From NCBI RefSeq assembly GCF_000024225.1, contig NC_013203.1, positions 868,001 to 932,000 on the forward strand: a stretch of DNA of 64,000 nt, in the 5' to 3' direction. The notes beneath the pieces are model-generated. The model searched no databases and was not told the origin of the DNA. It saw only the letters and a list, made by a program, of their open reading frames with translations. The number at the start of each line of letters is the position of its first letter. Position 1 is the stretch's first letter. Source of the DNA: Lancefieldella parvula DSM 20469 (GTDB taxonomy: Bacteria; Actinomycetota; Coriobacteriia; Coriobacteriales; Atopobiaceae). Below, piece after piece: positions 35,613 through 42,718 of the stretch. The position numbers were made by a program, and so were the translations under genes.

Positions 35613-35663
35613 CTACTACGAACCTTGTATCACTACGAACTATGCGCTACTGCGAACCTTGTA
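35613..35663. repeat. Short direct repeats behind galT
   Basis: CTACTACGAACCTTGTA (35613-35629) recurs as CTACTGCGAACCTTGTA (35647-35663), 34 nt apart, with a partial CACTACGAAC copy between them. They lie between the galT stop and its terminator. No function is assigned. Confidence 0.7.
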
Positions 35664-35680
35664 CTCACATAAATCACCCA

Positions 35681-35716
35681 ACAAGAGGGCCGAGAAGATC
35701 GGTTCTCTTGTTTTTT
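35681..35716 (+). terminator. Terminator of the galM-galK-galT operon
   Basis: A stem (CAAGAG and GCCGA paired with TCGG and CTCTTG) with a short loop is followed by TTTTTT, 120 nt after the galT stop. Confidence 0.85.
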
Positions 35717-35793
35717 AGCCAATGAGCATCCAGTAAACAAACCCAATAAATACTTGTCACAAACAGCTTTTGTTCGACTTACTGACCACAGCA

Positions 35794-35834
35794 ATGTCGG
35801 AAATTCTGTTAATAGTTAACAGAATTTCCGACAT
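35794..35834. repeat. 41-bp near-perfect palindrome
   Basis: The 19-nt arm ATGTCGGAAATTCTGTTAA and its exact reverse complement are separated by only three bases (TAG). The right arm ends in CCGACAT, which also opens the adjoining tandem repeats. There is no T-run directly behind it in either direction, so it is not a simple terminator. Confidence 0.9.
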
Positions 35835-35950
35835 AAAGGTGTTTTTTCACACTAAAACAGTTAAATATCAGTCATAGATGTGTTTTTCTCGCTAAAAATA
35901 GCAGATTATCCGACATAGATGTGATTCGAAAAAGTAAAGAGGACATATGT
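35828..35950. repeat. Three degenerate 41-bp tandem units
   Basis: Units begin at 35828, 35869 and 35910, exactly 41 bp apart. They start CCGACATAAAGGTGT, CAGTCATAGATGTGT and CCGACATAGATGTGA, and the first two continue with a T-run and CTAAAA. Similarity declines along the third unit. Because similarity runs through the whole unit, this is not a repeat-spacer array. Confidence 0.75.
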
Positions 35951-36034
35951 CCACAATAATACTATTATTTAACTGCTGATTTACATTATTTCCGTAAAGA
36001 CACTTTTCCTTAACGTGCACACTCTGTTTTTACT

Positions 36035-36066
36035 AAAAAAGAGGCGCCTACGTAAGTAGACGCCTC
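36035..36066 (-). terminator. Terminator of the mgl operon
   Basis: GAGGCG/CGCCTC, one mismatch and CTAC/GTAG around a 4-nt loop form a stem that is followed by TTTTTT on the minus strand, about 87 nt after the mglC stop. Confidence 0.9.
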
Positions 36067-36153
36067 GAAACTTACACATGGTAGTGCGTGGTAATTGCGT
36101 ATATCCACGCTTTGCAGTGTGCAGCGCAGCTGAATTGCGCTGATAACGCTAGG

Positions 36154-37809
36154 CTACTTCTTCTGAACGTACTTCAAGCAGTCAAGGGTGACAGCAGTCA
36201 GAATGATGACGCCCGAGAAGACAAACTGAAGGTTGGTATCAATACCAAGAATTGTCAAAGCGTAAGTCAGTGCAGTAAAGATAAGAACACCTGTAGTGAC
36301 ACCAGAGATCTTACCAATACCACCCGTAAACGAAACGCCGCCAACAACGCAGGCCGCGATTGCGTCCATATCCCAGCCCTGACCATAAGCTGCTGAACCA
36401 GAGCCAACCATACGCATGCACTCGAGCCATGAACCAAATCCATAAAGAATACCAGCCATGACAAAAGCGCCAACCATAACTCTAAAGACTGAAATACCAG
36501 AAACAGCTGCTGCCTCAGGGTTTCCACCTACAGCGTAGAGGTTCTTACCAAAGGTAGTCTTGTTCCAAATGAACCAAACAATAGCGATAGCGGCAATTGC
36601 CCACAAAATGATAGATGGGAATTTACCAATTCGTGGAATGACCATATCTGGAATAGATGGCTCGATGGCACCAAACGAAACACCCTTTGTTGCATAGGTA
36701 ACAATACCAAAGATAATCAGCATATTAGCCATGGTCGAGATGAATGGGTGCATCTTAAACTTGGCGGTAAAGAAACCAGCAATACTAGTGAAGCAAGTAC
36801 ACAGAACAATACAAGTGACCAAAGCCATAATGATTCTGACAGGAATTGGAACACCAGTAAGATCAAAAGTGATACCAAAGACCTGACCAGTATTGATACC
36901 CTGATGCATGATAATGGTTGAAGCGGTCATACCCATACCAACCATACGACCAATAGAAAGGTCAGTTCCGGTAAGCAAAATCAATCCAGCTACACCAAGA
37001 GCCAAGAACATTCGAGGAGATGCCTGCTGAAGAATGTTAATGACATTGGAGTATGTCAAAAGCTGAGTGCCCTTGACTGCTGGAGTAATAATACAAAGGG
37101 CGATAAATACCAGGAGAATAACAATGTACAGACCGTTCTGAAGCAGGAATGAACGGGTGTTGAAGGTGTACTTGTAGTTCTCCCACTTCTGAGCCTGAGA
37201 CTCCAGTGGAGTAAACTTAGACATCCTGAGAAGGTCGATGAGGTGATACTCATGACTAAATGCATTATGAGCACGATCTTTGATGCGCTGAAGATCTTTC
37301 TGATAGTTGACCTTAGCGTCAAACTGACGGTTCTTGTAAACGTACTTCTCGTCCTTGATTTCCTGAGCGTCAGAAGTCTTCCTGACAGCTTCTTCGTGCT
37401 CCTTTTTAAGACGATCAAGAGCAGCCTCATAATTCTGCTTGGCCTGAGTCTTCTCGACAGCACAGCTAGCCTTAACGGGCTCTAGATACTCGCTCTTGTA
37501 GTGTTCCTTGAGGTAAGCCTCTGCCTCTGCAATAAGCTTGGAGACCTGAGCATTGTTCTCGGACTCAACCTTCTTTGCAAGCTCAAGTTCAGTTTTGTAG
37601 CCCTCAATAAGCGTGGTACGCTCTTCGGCAGAAATGGACTTATCGCGCTTTGTAGACTCAATAGCGCTCAACGTTGAAATTACTTTATTGGTACCATTTG
37701 CGCGAAGCTCATCAATTTGAGCCTGAATGGAACCAATCTTCTGATCAATAGGCTTTAGCAGCTCTTTTTCCTGCTCAGCCGTCAGAACAGATCCACCTGT
37801 TTTTGGCAT
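36154..37809 (-). CDS. mglC: Galactose/methylgalactoside ABC permease MglC with long N-terminal extension
   Basis: The C-terminal ~330 residues (from about 216) are a normal MglC/RbsC-type permease with NTRSFLLQNGLYIVILLVF, TDLSIGRMVGMG, AVGGNPEAAAVSGI and GVSFTGGIGKISG, and about eight to ten membrane segments. In front lies a charged, Lys/Glu-rich extension of about 215 residues predicted to form coiled coil (for example 60-185). E. coli MglC has 336 residues in total, so the protein here (551) is much longer. The extension is in frame, uninterrupted and preceded by a clear ribosome binding site (AGGAGAGGATG). Its role is unknown. Confidence 0.9.
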   Translation of the reverse strand: MPKTGGSVLTAEQEKELLKPIDQKIGSIQAQIDELRANGTNKVISTLSAIESTKRDKSISAEERTTLIEGYKTELELAKKVESENNAQVSKLIAEAEAYLKEHYKSEYLEPVKASCAVEKTQAKQNYEAALDRLKKEHEEAVRKTSDAQEIKDEKYVYKNRQFDAKVNYQKDLQRIKDRAHNAFSHEYHLIDLLRMSKFTPLESQAQKWENYKYTFNTRSFLLQNGLYIVILLVFIALCIITPAVKGTQLLTYSNVINILQQASPRMFLALGVAGLILLTGTDLSIGRMVGMGMTASTIIMHQGINTGQVFGITFDLTGVPIPVRIIMALVTCIVLCTCFTSIAGFFTAKFKMHPFISTMANMLIIFGIVTYATKGVSFGAIEPSIPDMVIPRIGKFPSIILWAIAAIAIVWFIWNKTTFGKNLYAVGGNPEAAAVSGISVFRVMVGAFVMAGILYGFGSWLECMRMVGSGSAAYGQGWDMDAIAACVVGGVSFTGGIGKISGVTTGVLIFTALTYALTILGIDTNLQFVFSGVIILTAVTLDCLKYVQKK

Positions 37810-37824
37810 TTATATCATCCTCTC

Positions 37825-39333
37825 CTACAGGTACTTTGCGCTGAGGCGCAGGAGTTCTTCTTGATTTGTCTCGTTGGTATTTACGATGCCCGAAAGTCTA
37901 CCGTTGGACATAACACCAATACGATTAGTAATTCCCAAAATCTCTGGCATCTCCGAAGAGACTACGATAATAGTGGTACCATTCTTAGCCATATCAATAA
38001 TGAGCTGGTAGATCTCATATTTAGCACCAACATCAATACCACGAGTAGGTTCGTCCATTAGGAAAACCTGAGGATAGCGCTCAAGCCATTTACCAAAAAT
38101 GACCTTCTGCTGGTTACCTCCAGAAAGACTTGAAATCAAATCTGTTGGACCCTGAGCCTTGGTGTTCATAACCTTGAGCTCATTAACAGTAGCTTTAGTC
38201 ATCTTAGGATCAGAAAGAATTGGACCAGACTTGTACTGATTCAAATTTGCAATGGTTGTGTTGAACGTCAAATCACCCTTAAGGAACAGACCGTTTGCCT
38301 TACGCTCCTCGGTAATCATGGCAAAGCCATGATCCATTGCTTCCGAAGCTGTCGAGAAGTTCATAAGATGTCCGTTGACATAGACACGACCAGCAGCTCT
38401 TGTTCTTACACCAAAAATTGTTTCAAGAAGCTCTGTTCTACCAGCACCGACAAGACCATACAGACCAAAAATCTCACCCTTCTTAACGTCAAAGGTAACG
38501 TCCTGAAGGTATGGTTCATATTTAGTTGAAAGGTGCTGAATAGAAAGATATGTCTTTCCAGGTGTATTGGTAACATCTGGGAAGCGGTTCTCAAGTGAAC
38601 GGCCGACCATTGCAGAGATAAGCTCATTCATGTTGGTCTCATCAGAGCGCTTGGTCATAACAAGCTTACCGTCACGAAGAACTGAAATATCGTCACAAAT
38701 CTCAAAGATCTCGTCCATCTTGTGAGAAATGTAGACCAGTGAAATTCCCTGCTCTTTGAGCATACGAATCATCTCAAAGAGTTTCTCGACCTCTTGGGTC
38801 ATAAGTGAAGAAGTAGGCTCATCAAGAACAATAATCTTAGCGTTGTAAGAAATTGCTTTAGCAATCTCGCACATCTGACGCTGAGATACTGACATGTTTT
38901 TCATAGGCTGTGTCAAGTCTACAGTCATGCCAAGACGTCTGAAGAGCTCATTAGCCTCTTTTTTCATGCGCCCTTCGTCGACAATACCCATTGCATTAAC
39001 GGGATAGCGACCAAGGAACAAATTATCTACAACATTTCTATCAAGACACTGGTTAAGCTCCTGGTGAACCATTGCAACGCCATTCTCAAGTGCGTCTTTT
39101 GGTCCAGAAAAACTAACCTCTTTGCCATCAAGAAATATCTTGCCTTCATCTTTTTGATACGTACCAAACAGGCACTTCATCATGGTAGATTTGCCTGCGC
39201 CGTTCTCTCCCATAAGACCCATAACGGTTCCACGGCGTACGTTCATTGAAATATGATCCAGAACACGGTTACGTCCAAAGGACTTGCTCATTCCATCAAT
39301 AGTTAGAACGATATCGTTTTCTGTATCTGCCAT
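37825..39333 (-). CDS. mglA: Galactose/methylgalactoside ABC ATPase MglA
   Basis: MglA is a double ATPase energising galactose import. The 502-residue protein has a complete first domain (Walker A GENGAGKST at 42-50, NMSVSQRQM, IIVLDEPTSSL). The second domain has the family's degenerate first loop (GLVGAGRTELLE) with LSGGNQQKV and VFLMDEPTRGID. Start ATG with AAGGGGTGAT upstream. It sits between mglB and mglC, 15 nt from the latter. Confidence 0.95.
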   Translation of the reverse strand: MADTENDIVLTIDGMSKSFGRNRVLDHISMNVRRGTVMGLMGENGAGKSTMMKCLFGTYQKDEGKIFLDGKEVSFSGPKDALENGVAMVHQELNQCLDRNVVDNLFLGRYPVNAMGIVDEGRMKKEANELFRRLGMTVDLTQPMKNMSVSQRQMCEIAKAISYNAKIIVLDEPTSSLMTQEVEKLFEMIRMLKEQGISLVYISHKMDEIFEICDDISVLRDGKLVMTKRSDETNMNELISAMVGRSLENRFPDVTNTPGKTYLSIQHLSTKYEPYLQDVTFDVKKGEIFGLYGLVGAGRTELLETIFGVRTRAAGRVYVNGHLMNFSTASEAMDHGFAMITEERKANGLFLKGDLTFNTTIANLNQYKSGPILSDPKMTKATVNELKVMNTKAQGPTDLISSLSGGNQQKVIFGKWLERYPQVFLMDEPTRGIDVGAKYEIYQLIIDMAKNGTTIIVVSSEMPEILGITNRIGVMSNGRLSGIVNTNETNQEELLRLSAKYL

Positions 39334-39437
39334 GTAATCACCCCTTATCTCGCTAAGTTATTGCACTTATTCGCGAGAACACCGGAGGAGAGCAGGTGTC
39401 TCCCCTCCGGTATTGTTTCGTGCTATCGACTACTTAA

Positions 39438-40739
39438 TTACTTAAGCAGCTGGGTATAGGAAGAACCGTTGTCGGTCTTAACCATGTTGAATGCAAATGC
39501 ATCGTACTCATCAGGGTTGCCAAGACGGTTGGTAATGTTGGACTCAGTCTGGCCATCGCCTGCGATAAACTCAACGTTGAGGTTGAGAAGTGGAGCATAC
39601 TTCTTGAGCAGTGGAACATAGGTTGAACCAAGGAAGTTGTCACCAGAGTTATAGGTGTTGAGCCAAACCTTCTTCTCTGGGTGCTTGTCTGCGCTAAGCT
39701 GAGCAGAAGCATCCTTGTAAGTAGTAGTTGCATCAAGATTGTCCTTGTAGTTCTCAGCAGTAACTGCAAGGTTCAGAGCATAGTAAGAACGCTGCTCTGC
39801 AACATACTTGTAATCCTTGGAGTCAATCTTATTGCCAGCATCGTCTGCAGACTCAATACCAGTATTGATATCAGCGCCGTCAAGAGCGTTACGGAGCAGA
39901 CGAAGTGTCAGGTAAGCCTGAACGTCTGGGTGCTGAGAAATGGTGCCTGCATAGCCATCAGCGATAGCTGCAACAGCGTCAGAGTTAGCATCGTAACCAA
40001 AGGTTGGGACCTTCTGAGCCTTGGACCATGCGTTGAAGATAGACATACCCATACCGTCGTTATTGGAAACAACAACATCAATCTGATCACCGAAGGAAGA
40101 AGACCAAGCAGCAATTGCGTTACCAGCGGTTGCAGCATCCCATGTTGCACCAGCGGTATTCTTCATCTCCTGAGAAGCAAGCTCACGAATGGTGTAGGAC
40201 TTGCCACCAACCTCAAGCTTACCGTCCTGGACAACAGAAGCGGAGCCATCAGTATTAGTACCTACTGGATCAGAAATAATCTTGCCATCCTTCTCAATGC
40301 CAGTACCAAGTGCCTTACGAACGCCACGAGTACGAGCGATAGAGTCATTGTGACCAATGTCACCAATTGCAAGAACGTAACCAATGATGCCGTCCTTGTT
40401 GCGATCAAGCTCAGCTGCATGAGCCTTGATGTAATCAAGAACCATCTGGCCCTGGAGCTCTGCACCCTGAACTGCATCAAAGCCAACGTAATAGGTGTCC
40501 TTGTTGAAGTTAAGGGTGTTGGTATCAAGTTCACCAGTTGAGCTGTTGGAAGGCTGACGGTTAAAGAAGACAACAGGCTTATCCTTGTTCTCTACCTTTG
40601 TGTTTTTAGCGGTATCATCTTTTTTCTCGCTAGGTGCGCAAGCTGCAAGAACGCTAGATCCACCAACGCTAAGAACGCCCAGACCACAGAACTTTAGAAA
40701 ACTGCGACGAGACACATCCATAGTAGTGACCTTTCTCAT
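39438..40739 (-). CDS. mglB: Galactose-binding lipoprotein MglB
   Basis: This is the extracellular sugar-binding component of the Mgl transporter. The N-terminus combines a twin-arginine-like SRRSFLKFCG with a lipobox ending LAAC, so it is probably a membrane-anchored lipoprotein, possibly Tat-exported. The mature part has the type-I binding-protein pattern (VVVSNNDGMGMSIFNAW, PTFGYDANSDAVAAIADG). At 433 residues it is about 100 longer than E. coli MglB, with inserts around the end. Two ATGs (40739 and 40721) each have AAAGG at 8-nt spacing, so the exact start is open. Confidence 0.92.
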   Translation of the reverse strand: MRKVTTMDVSRRSFLKFCGLGVLSVGGSSVLAACAPSEKKDDTAKNTKVENKDKPVVFFNRQPSNSSTGELDTNTLNFNKDTYYVGFDAVQGAELQGQMVLDYIKAHAAELDRNKDGIIGYVLAIGDIGHNDSIARTRGVRKALGTGIEKDGKIISDPVGTNTDGSASVVQDGKLEVGGKSYTIRELASQEMKNTAGATWDAATAGNAIAAWSSSFGDQIDVVVSNNDGMGMSIFNAWSKAQKVPTFGYDANSDAVAAIADGYAGTISQHPDVQAYLTLRLLRNALDGADINTGIESADDAGNKIDSKDYKYVAEQRSYYALNLAVTAENYKDNLDATTTYKDASAQLSADKHPEKKVWLNTYNSGDNFLGSTYVPLLKKYAPLLNLNVEFIAGDGQTESNITNRLGNPDEYDAFAFNMVKTDNGSSYTQLLK

Positions 40740-40741
40740 TT

Positions 40742-40760
40742 GTTATGCCTTTTGCATAAC
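40742..40760 (-). promoter_or_regulatory. Hairpin over the mglB ribosome binding site
   Basis: A perfect 7-bp inverted repeat (GTTATGC/GCATAAC) with a 5-nt loop holds most of the AAAAGG motif of the upstream mglB start. It could restrict initiation at 40739 and favour the second ATG at 40721. Confidence 0.5.
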
Positions 40761-40769
40761 ACTGACCTT

Positions 40770-40785
40770 AATGAGTACGTTAACA
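40770..40785. promoter_or_regulatory. Operator copy 3 (mglB promoter region)
   Basis: AATGAGTACGTTAACA is identical from the second base on to copy 2 in front of galM. It lies 31-46 nt upstream of the longer mglB start. Possible promoter hexamers around it (TTGAGC, TGTGAT further upstream) are weak. Confidence 0.75.
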
Positions 40786-41003
40786 AATCTCATCACAGCT
40801 CTTTATGAGATGTCGCTCAACGGTTGTAGAAACACCGTAAGCGTTATGTTTTGTACCTTTTGCGGTATCAATTTTGAAGTTTTTGAGGATAAATAAAGAA
40901 AAAGCTGCCAAATGACCACATTGTGAAGGATAAATCTTCACTTTTAATCTGTGGATATACCTCTTGTTATAAGTCAGGATAAAGTGCTAGATAGTTCCTC
41001 AAA

Positions 41004-41030
41004 CAAAAAGACCAGGCAATGCCTGGTCTT
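41004..41030 (-). terminator. Terminator after tRNA-Asn
   Basis: A 10-bp stem (AAGACCAGGC/GCCTGGTCTT) with a 3-nt loop overlaps a T-run on the minus strand, 9 nt after the encoded CCA. Confidence 0.9.
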
Positions 41031-41038
41031 GAAAATTC

Positions 41039-41113
41039 TGGCTCCCCGAGCAGGATTTGAACCTGCGACACGCTGATTAACAGTCAGCTGCGCTACCGCT
41101 GCGCCATCGGGGA
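41039..41113 (-). tRNA. tRNA-Asn (GTT)
   Basis: The minus strand folds into a complete cloverleaf: acceptor TCCCCGA/TCGGGGA, D-arm GCGC/GCGC, anticodon stem GCTGA/TCAGC with loop CTGTTAA (anticodon GTT, Asn), T-arm GCAGG/CCTGC with TTCAAAT, and discriminator G. CCA is encoded. It has its own promoter and terminator and lies behind rpoD. Confidence 0.97.
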
Positions 41114-41139
41114 ATATGTATGCTTCTCAGCGGTGTTTA

Positions 41140-41168
41140 AGTATAGAGAGACATTTCAAACCATGCAA
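41140..41168 (-). promoter_or_regulatory. Promoter of tRNA-Asn
   Basis: TTGCAT and TATACT are separated by exactly 17 bp on the minus strand, with the -10 element 26 nt before the tRNA. Confidence 0.8.
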
Positions 41169-41230
41169 GCATTATTTAGAAAAAATTCTAATTCCTCTTG
41201 CATAACATCCTGTGCACCTAAACTAAGAAA

Positions 41231-42598
41231 CTACTCCTCCATATAGTCCTTAAGACGACCGGACCTAGAGGGATGACGAAGCTTTGCCAAAGTCTTTGAC
41301 TCAATCTGACGAATACGCTCACGCGTAACACCAAACTCCTTACCCACCTCTTCAAGAGTGCGAGGGTGACCGTCCTCAAGACCAAAGCGGAACTTAATAA
41401 CCTTACGCTCACGATCAGCAAGGCTGTCAAGAACCTGCTCGAGCTGCTCACGAAGCATTGAATCAGAAGCTGCATCTGGTGGAGCAACAGCTGTAGAGTC
41501 TTCAATAAAGTCTCCAAGCTGGGAATCTTCTTCTTCTCCAATAGGTGTTTCAAGAGAAACAGGCTCCTGGCTAATCTTCTGAATCTCGCGAACGCGATCA
41601 GGAGACATACCCATTTCTGAGCCAATCTCTTCTGGGGTGGGATCTCTACCAAAATCTTGCAGAAGCTGACGCTGAACGCGGATGAGTTTATTAATTGTCT
41701 CTACCATATGAACAGGAATACGAATGGTACGAGCCTGGTCTGCAATAGCGCGGGTAATTGCCTGACGAATCCACCAGGTAGCATAAGTTGAGAACTTGAA
41801 ACCCTTGGTGTAATCGAACTTCTCTACAGCGCGAATAAGACCCAGATTGCCTTCCTGAATAAGATCAAGGAATAGCATGCCGCGCCCAACATAGCGCTTT
41901 GCAATTGAGACAACAAGACGTAGGTTTGCAGAAATAAGCTGCTGTTTAGCGTCAAGTCCTACGGACTCAATACGCATAAGACGACGCTGCTCTGCACGAT
42001 TAAGCTCAATAAGGCCATCCTCAAAGTCCTCCAGCTTCTGAGAAGCTGCAGTACCTGCCTCAATTTTCATGGCAAGGTGAACCTCTTCTGACGCAGTAAG
42101 CAGGTCAACCTTACCAATCTCTTTAAGATACATGCGAACGGGATCGCCGGTAAGCATAACAGTAGTAGTATCTGAACGGCGAGCACGAGCGCGAGAAGAG
42201 CGTTTTGGCTTAGAGACTTTTGCCTTAGAAACAGAACGAAGAGCCTCTTTGACCTCACGTGCCTCATTGACGACATCAAAATCTTCATCGTCTTCATCTT
42301 CAAAATCAGATGAATTATCTAAGTCATCATCGGATGAAAAATCATCTTCTGCGGCATCATCTTCAATAGCGAAAGAAACGGTTGCTTCAGATGCGGTAGT
42401 AATCTCTATGCCTTTGACACGCAGCGAATCATACAGGTCAGAAAGCTCATCATCATTGACATCAATATCACGAATGGCAACCTGAATATCGTCTTCGCTG
42501 ATACTACCGTTAGACTTTGAAGAACTTACCAAATCATCAACAATTTTAGTAAGCTCATCTGAGAGTTTAACCTCATCATTTGCCTTTTTTGCAGCCAC
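41231..42598 (-). CDS. rpoD: Primary sigma factor RpoD/SigA
   Basis: This is the housekeeping sigma-70 factor. The 455-residue protein starts at GTG 42598 (AAAGGA 7 nt upstream). It has an N-terminal region 1.1-like part with a long acidic Asp/Glu/Ser stretch (about 75-115) and a basic block ([11 protein letters not shown]). Region 2 follows ([34 protein letters not shown]), then region 3 and region 4 ([38 protein letters not shown]). It follows dnaG as in the macromolecular-synthesis operon, after 120 nt that may hold an extra promoter. Confidence 0.97.
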   Translation of the reverse strand: MAAKKANDEVKLSDELTKIVDDLVSSSKSNGSISEDDIQVAIRDIDVNDDELSDLYDSLRVKGIEITTASEATVSFAIEDDAAEDDFSSDDDLDNSSDFEDEDDEDFDVVNEAREVKEALRSVSKAKVSKPKRSSRARARRSDTTTVMLTGDPVRMYLKEIGKVDLLTASEEVHLAMKIEAGTAASQKLEDFEDGLIELNRAEQRRLMRIESVGLDAKQQLISANLRLVVSIAKRYVGRGMLFLDLIQEGNLGLIRAVEKFDYTKGFKFSTYATWWIRQAITRAIADQARTIRIPVHMVETINKLIRVQRQLLQDFGRDPTPEEIGSEMGMSPDRVREIQKISQEPVSLETPIGEEEDSQLGDFIEDSTAVAPPDAASDSMLREQLEQVLDSLADRERKVIKFRFGLEDGHPRTLEEVGKEFGVTRERIRQIESKTLAKLRHPSRSGRLKDYMEE

Positions 42599-42718
42599 AA
42601 ATATCCTTTCGATAGATTAGCGCAAGTCTTTATACCCAAATGTTTCTTTACCTAATCAAACAACTCATTTTAATTTATAAAAATCAGATGAGTAGCATTC
42701 TCATAAAATGGGTATTTT

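Larger units (their letters stand above)
35561..36153. other. Non-coding region between convergent gal and mgl operons
   Basis: This 593-nt stretch carries no plausible gene. In order it holds a pair of 17-bp direct repeats (35613-35663), the gal terminator (35681-35716), a 41-bp near-perfect palindrome (35794-35834), three 41-bp tandem units (35828-35950) and a GGACATATGTCC palindrome (35941-35952). The mgl terminator (36035-36066) and two further hairpins behind mglC (36086-36110 and 36122-36142) complete it. The middle part is AT-rich. Confidence 0.8.

Noticed and set aside
35905..35945. Origin-like DnaA boxes in the AT-rich repeat region
   Set aside because: TTATCCGACA resembles a DnaA box only with an extra G, and no cluster of good boxes or dnaA/dnaN genes is present.
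35828..35950. Possible CRISPR array from evenly spaced repeats
   Set aside because: The 41-bp periodicity is similar along the whole unit and degenerate; there are no conserved repeats with unique spacers and no cas genes in the window.
39681..40541. Plus-strand open frame of 286 codons opposite mglB
   Set aside because: It is the shadow of the mglB coding strand; it has no domain pattern, no ribosome binding site, and Ser/Thr/Cys/Asn-rich noise composition.
40923..40941. GTGAAG/CTTCAC hairpin as a terminator
   Set aside because: Its T-run faces the plus direction, where no gene precedes it, and the stem is short.
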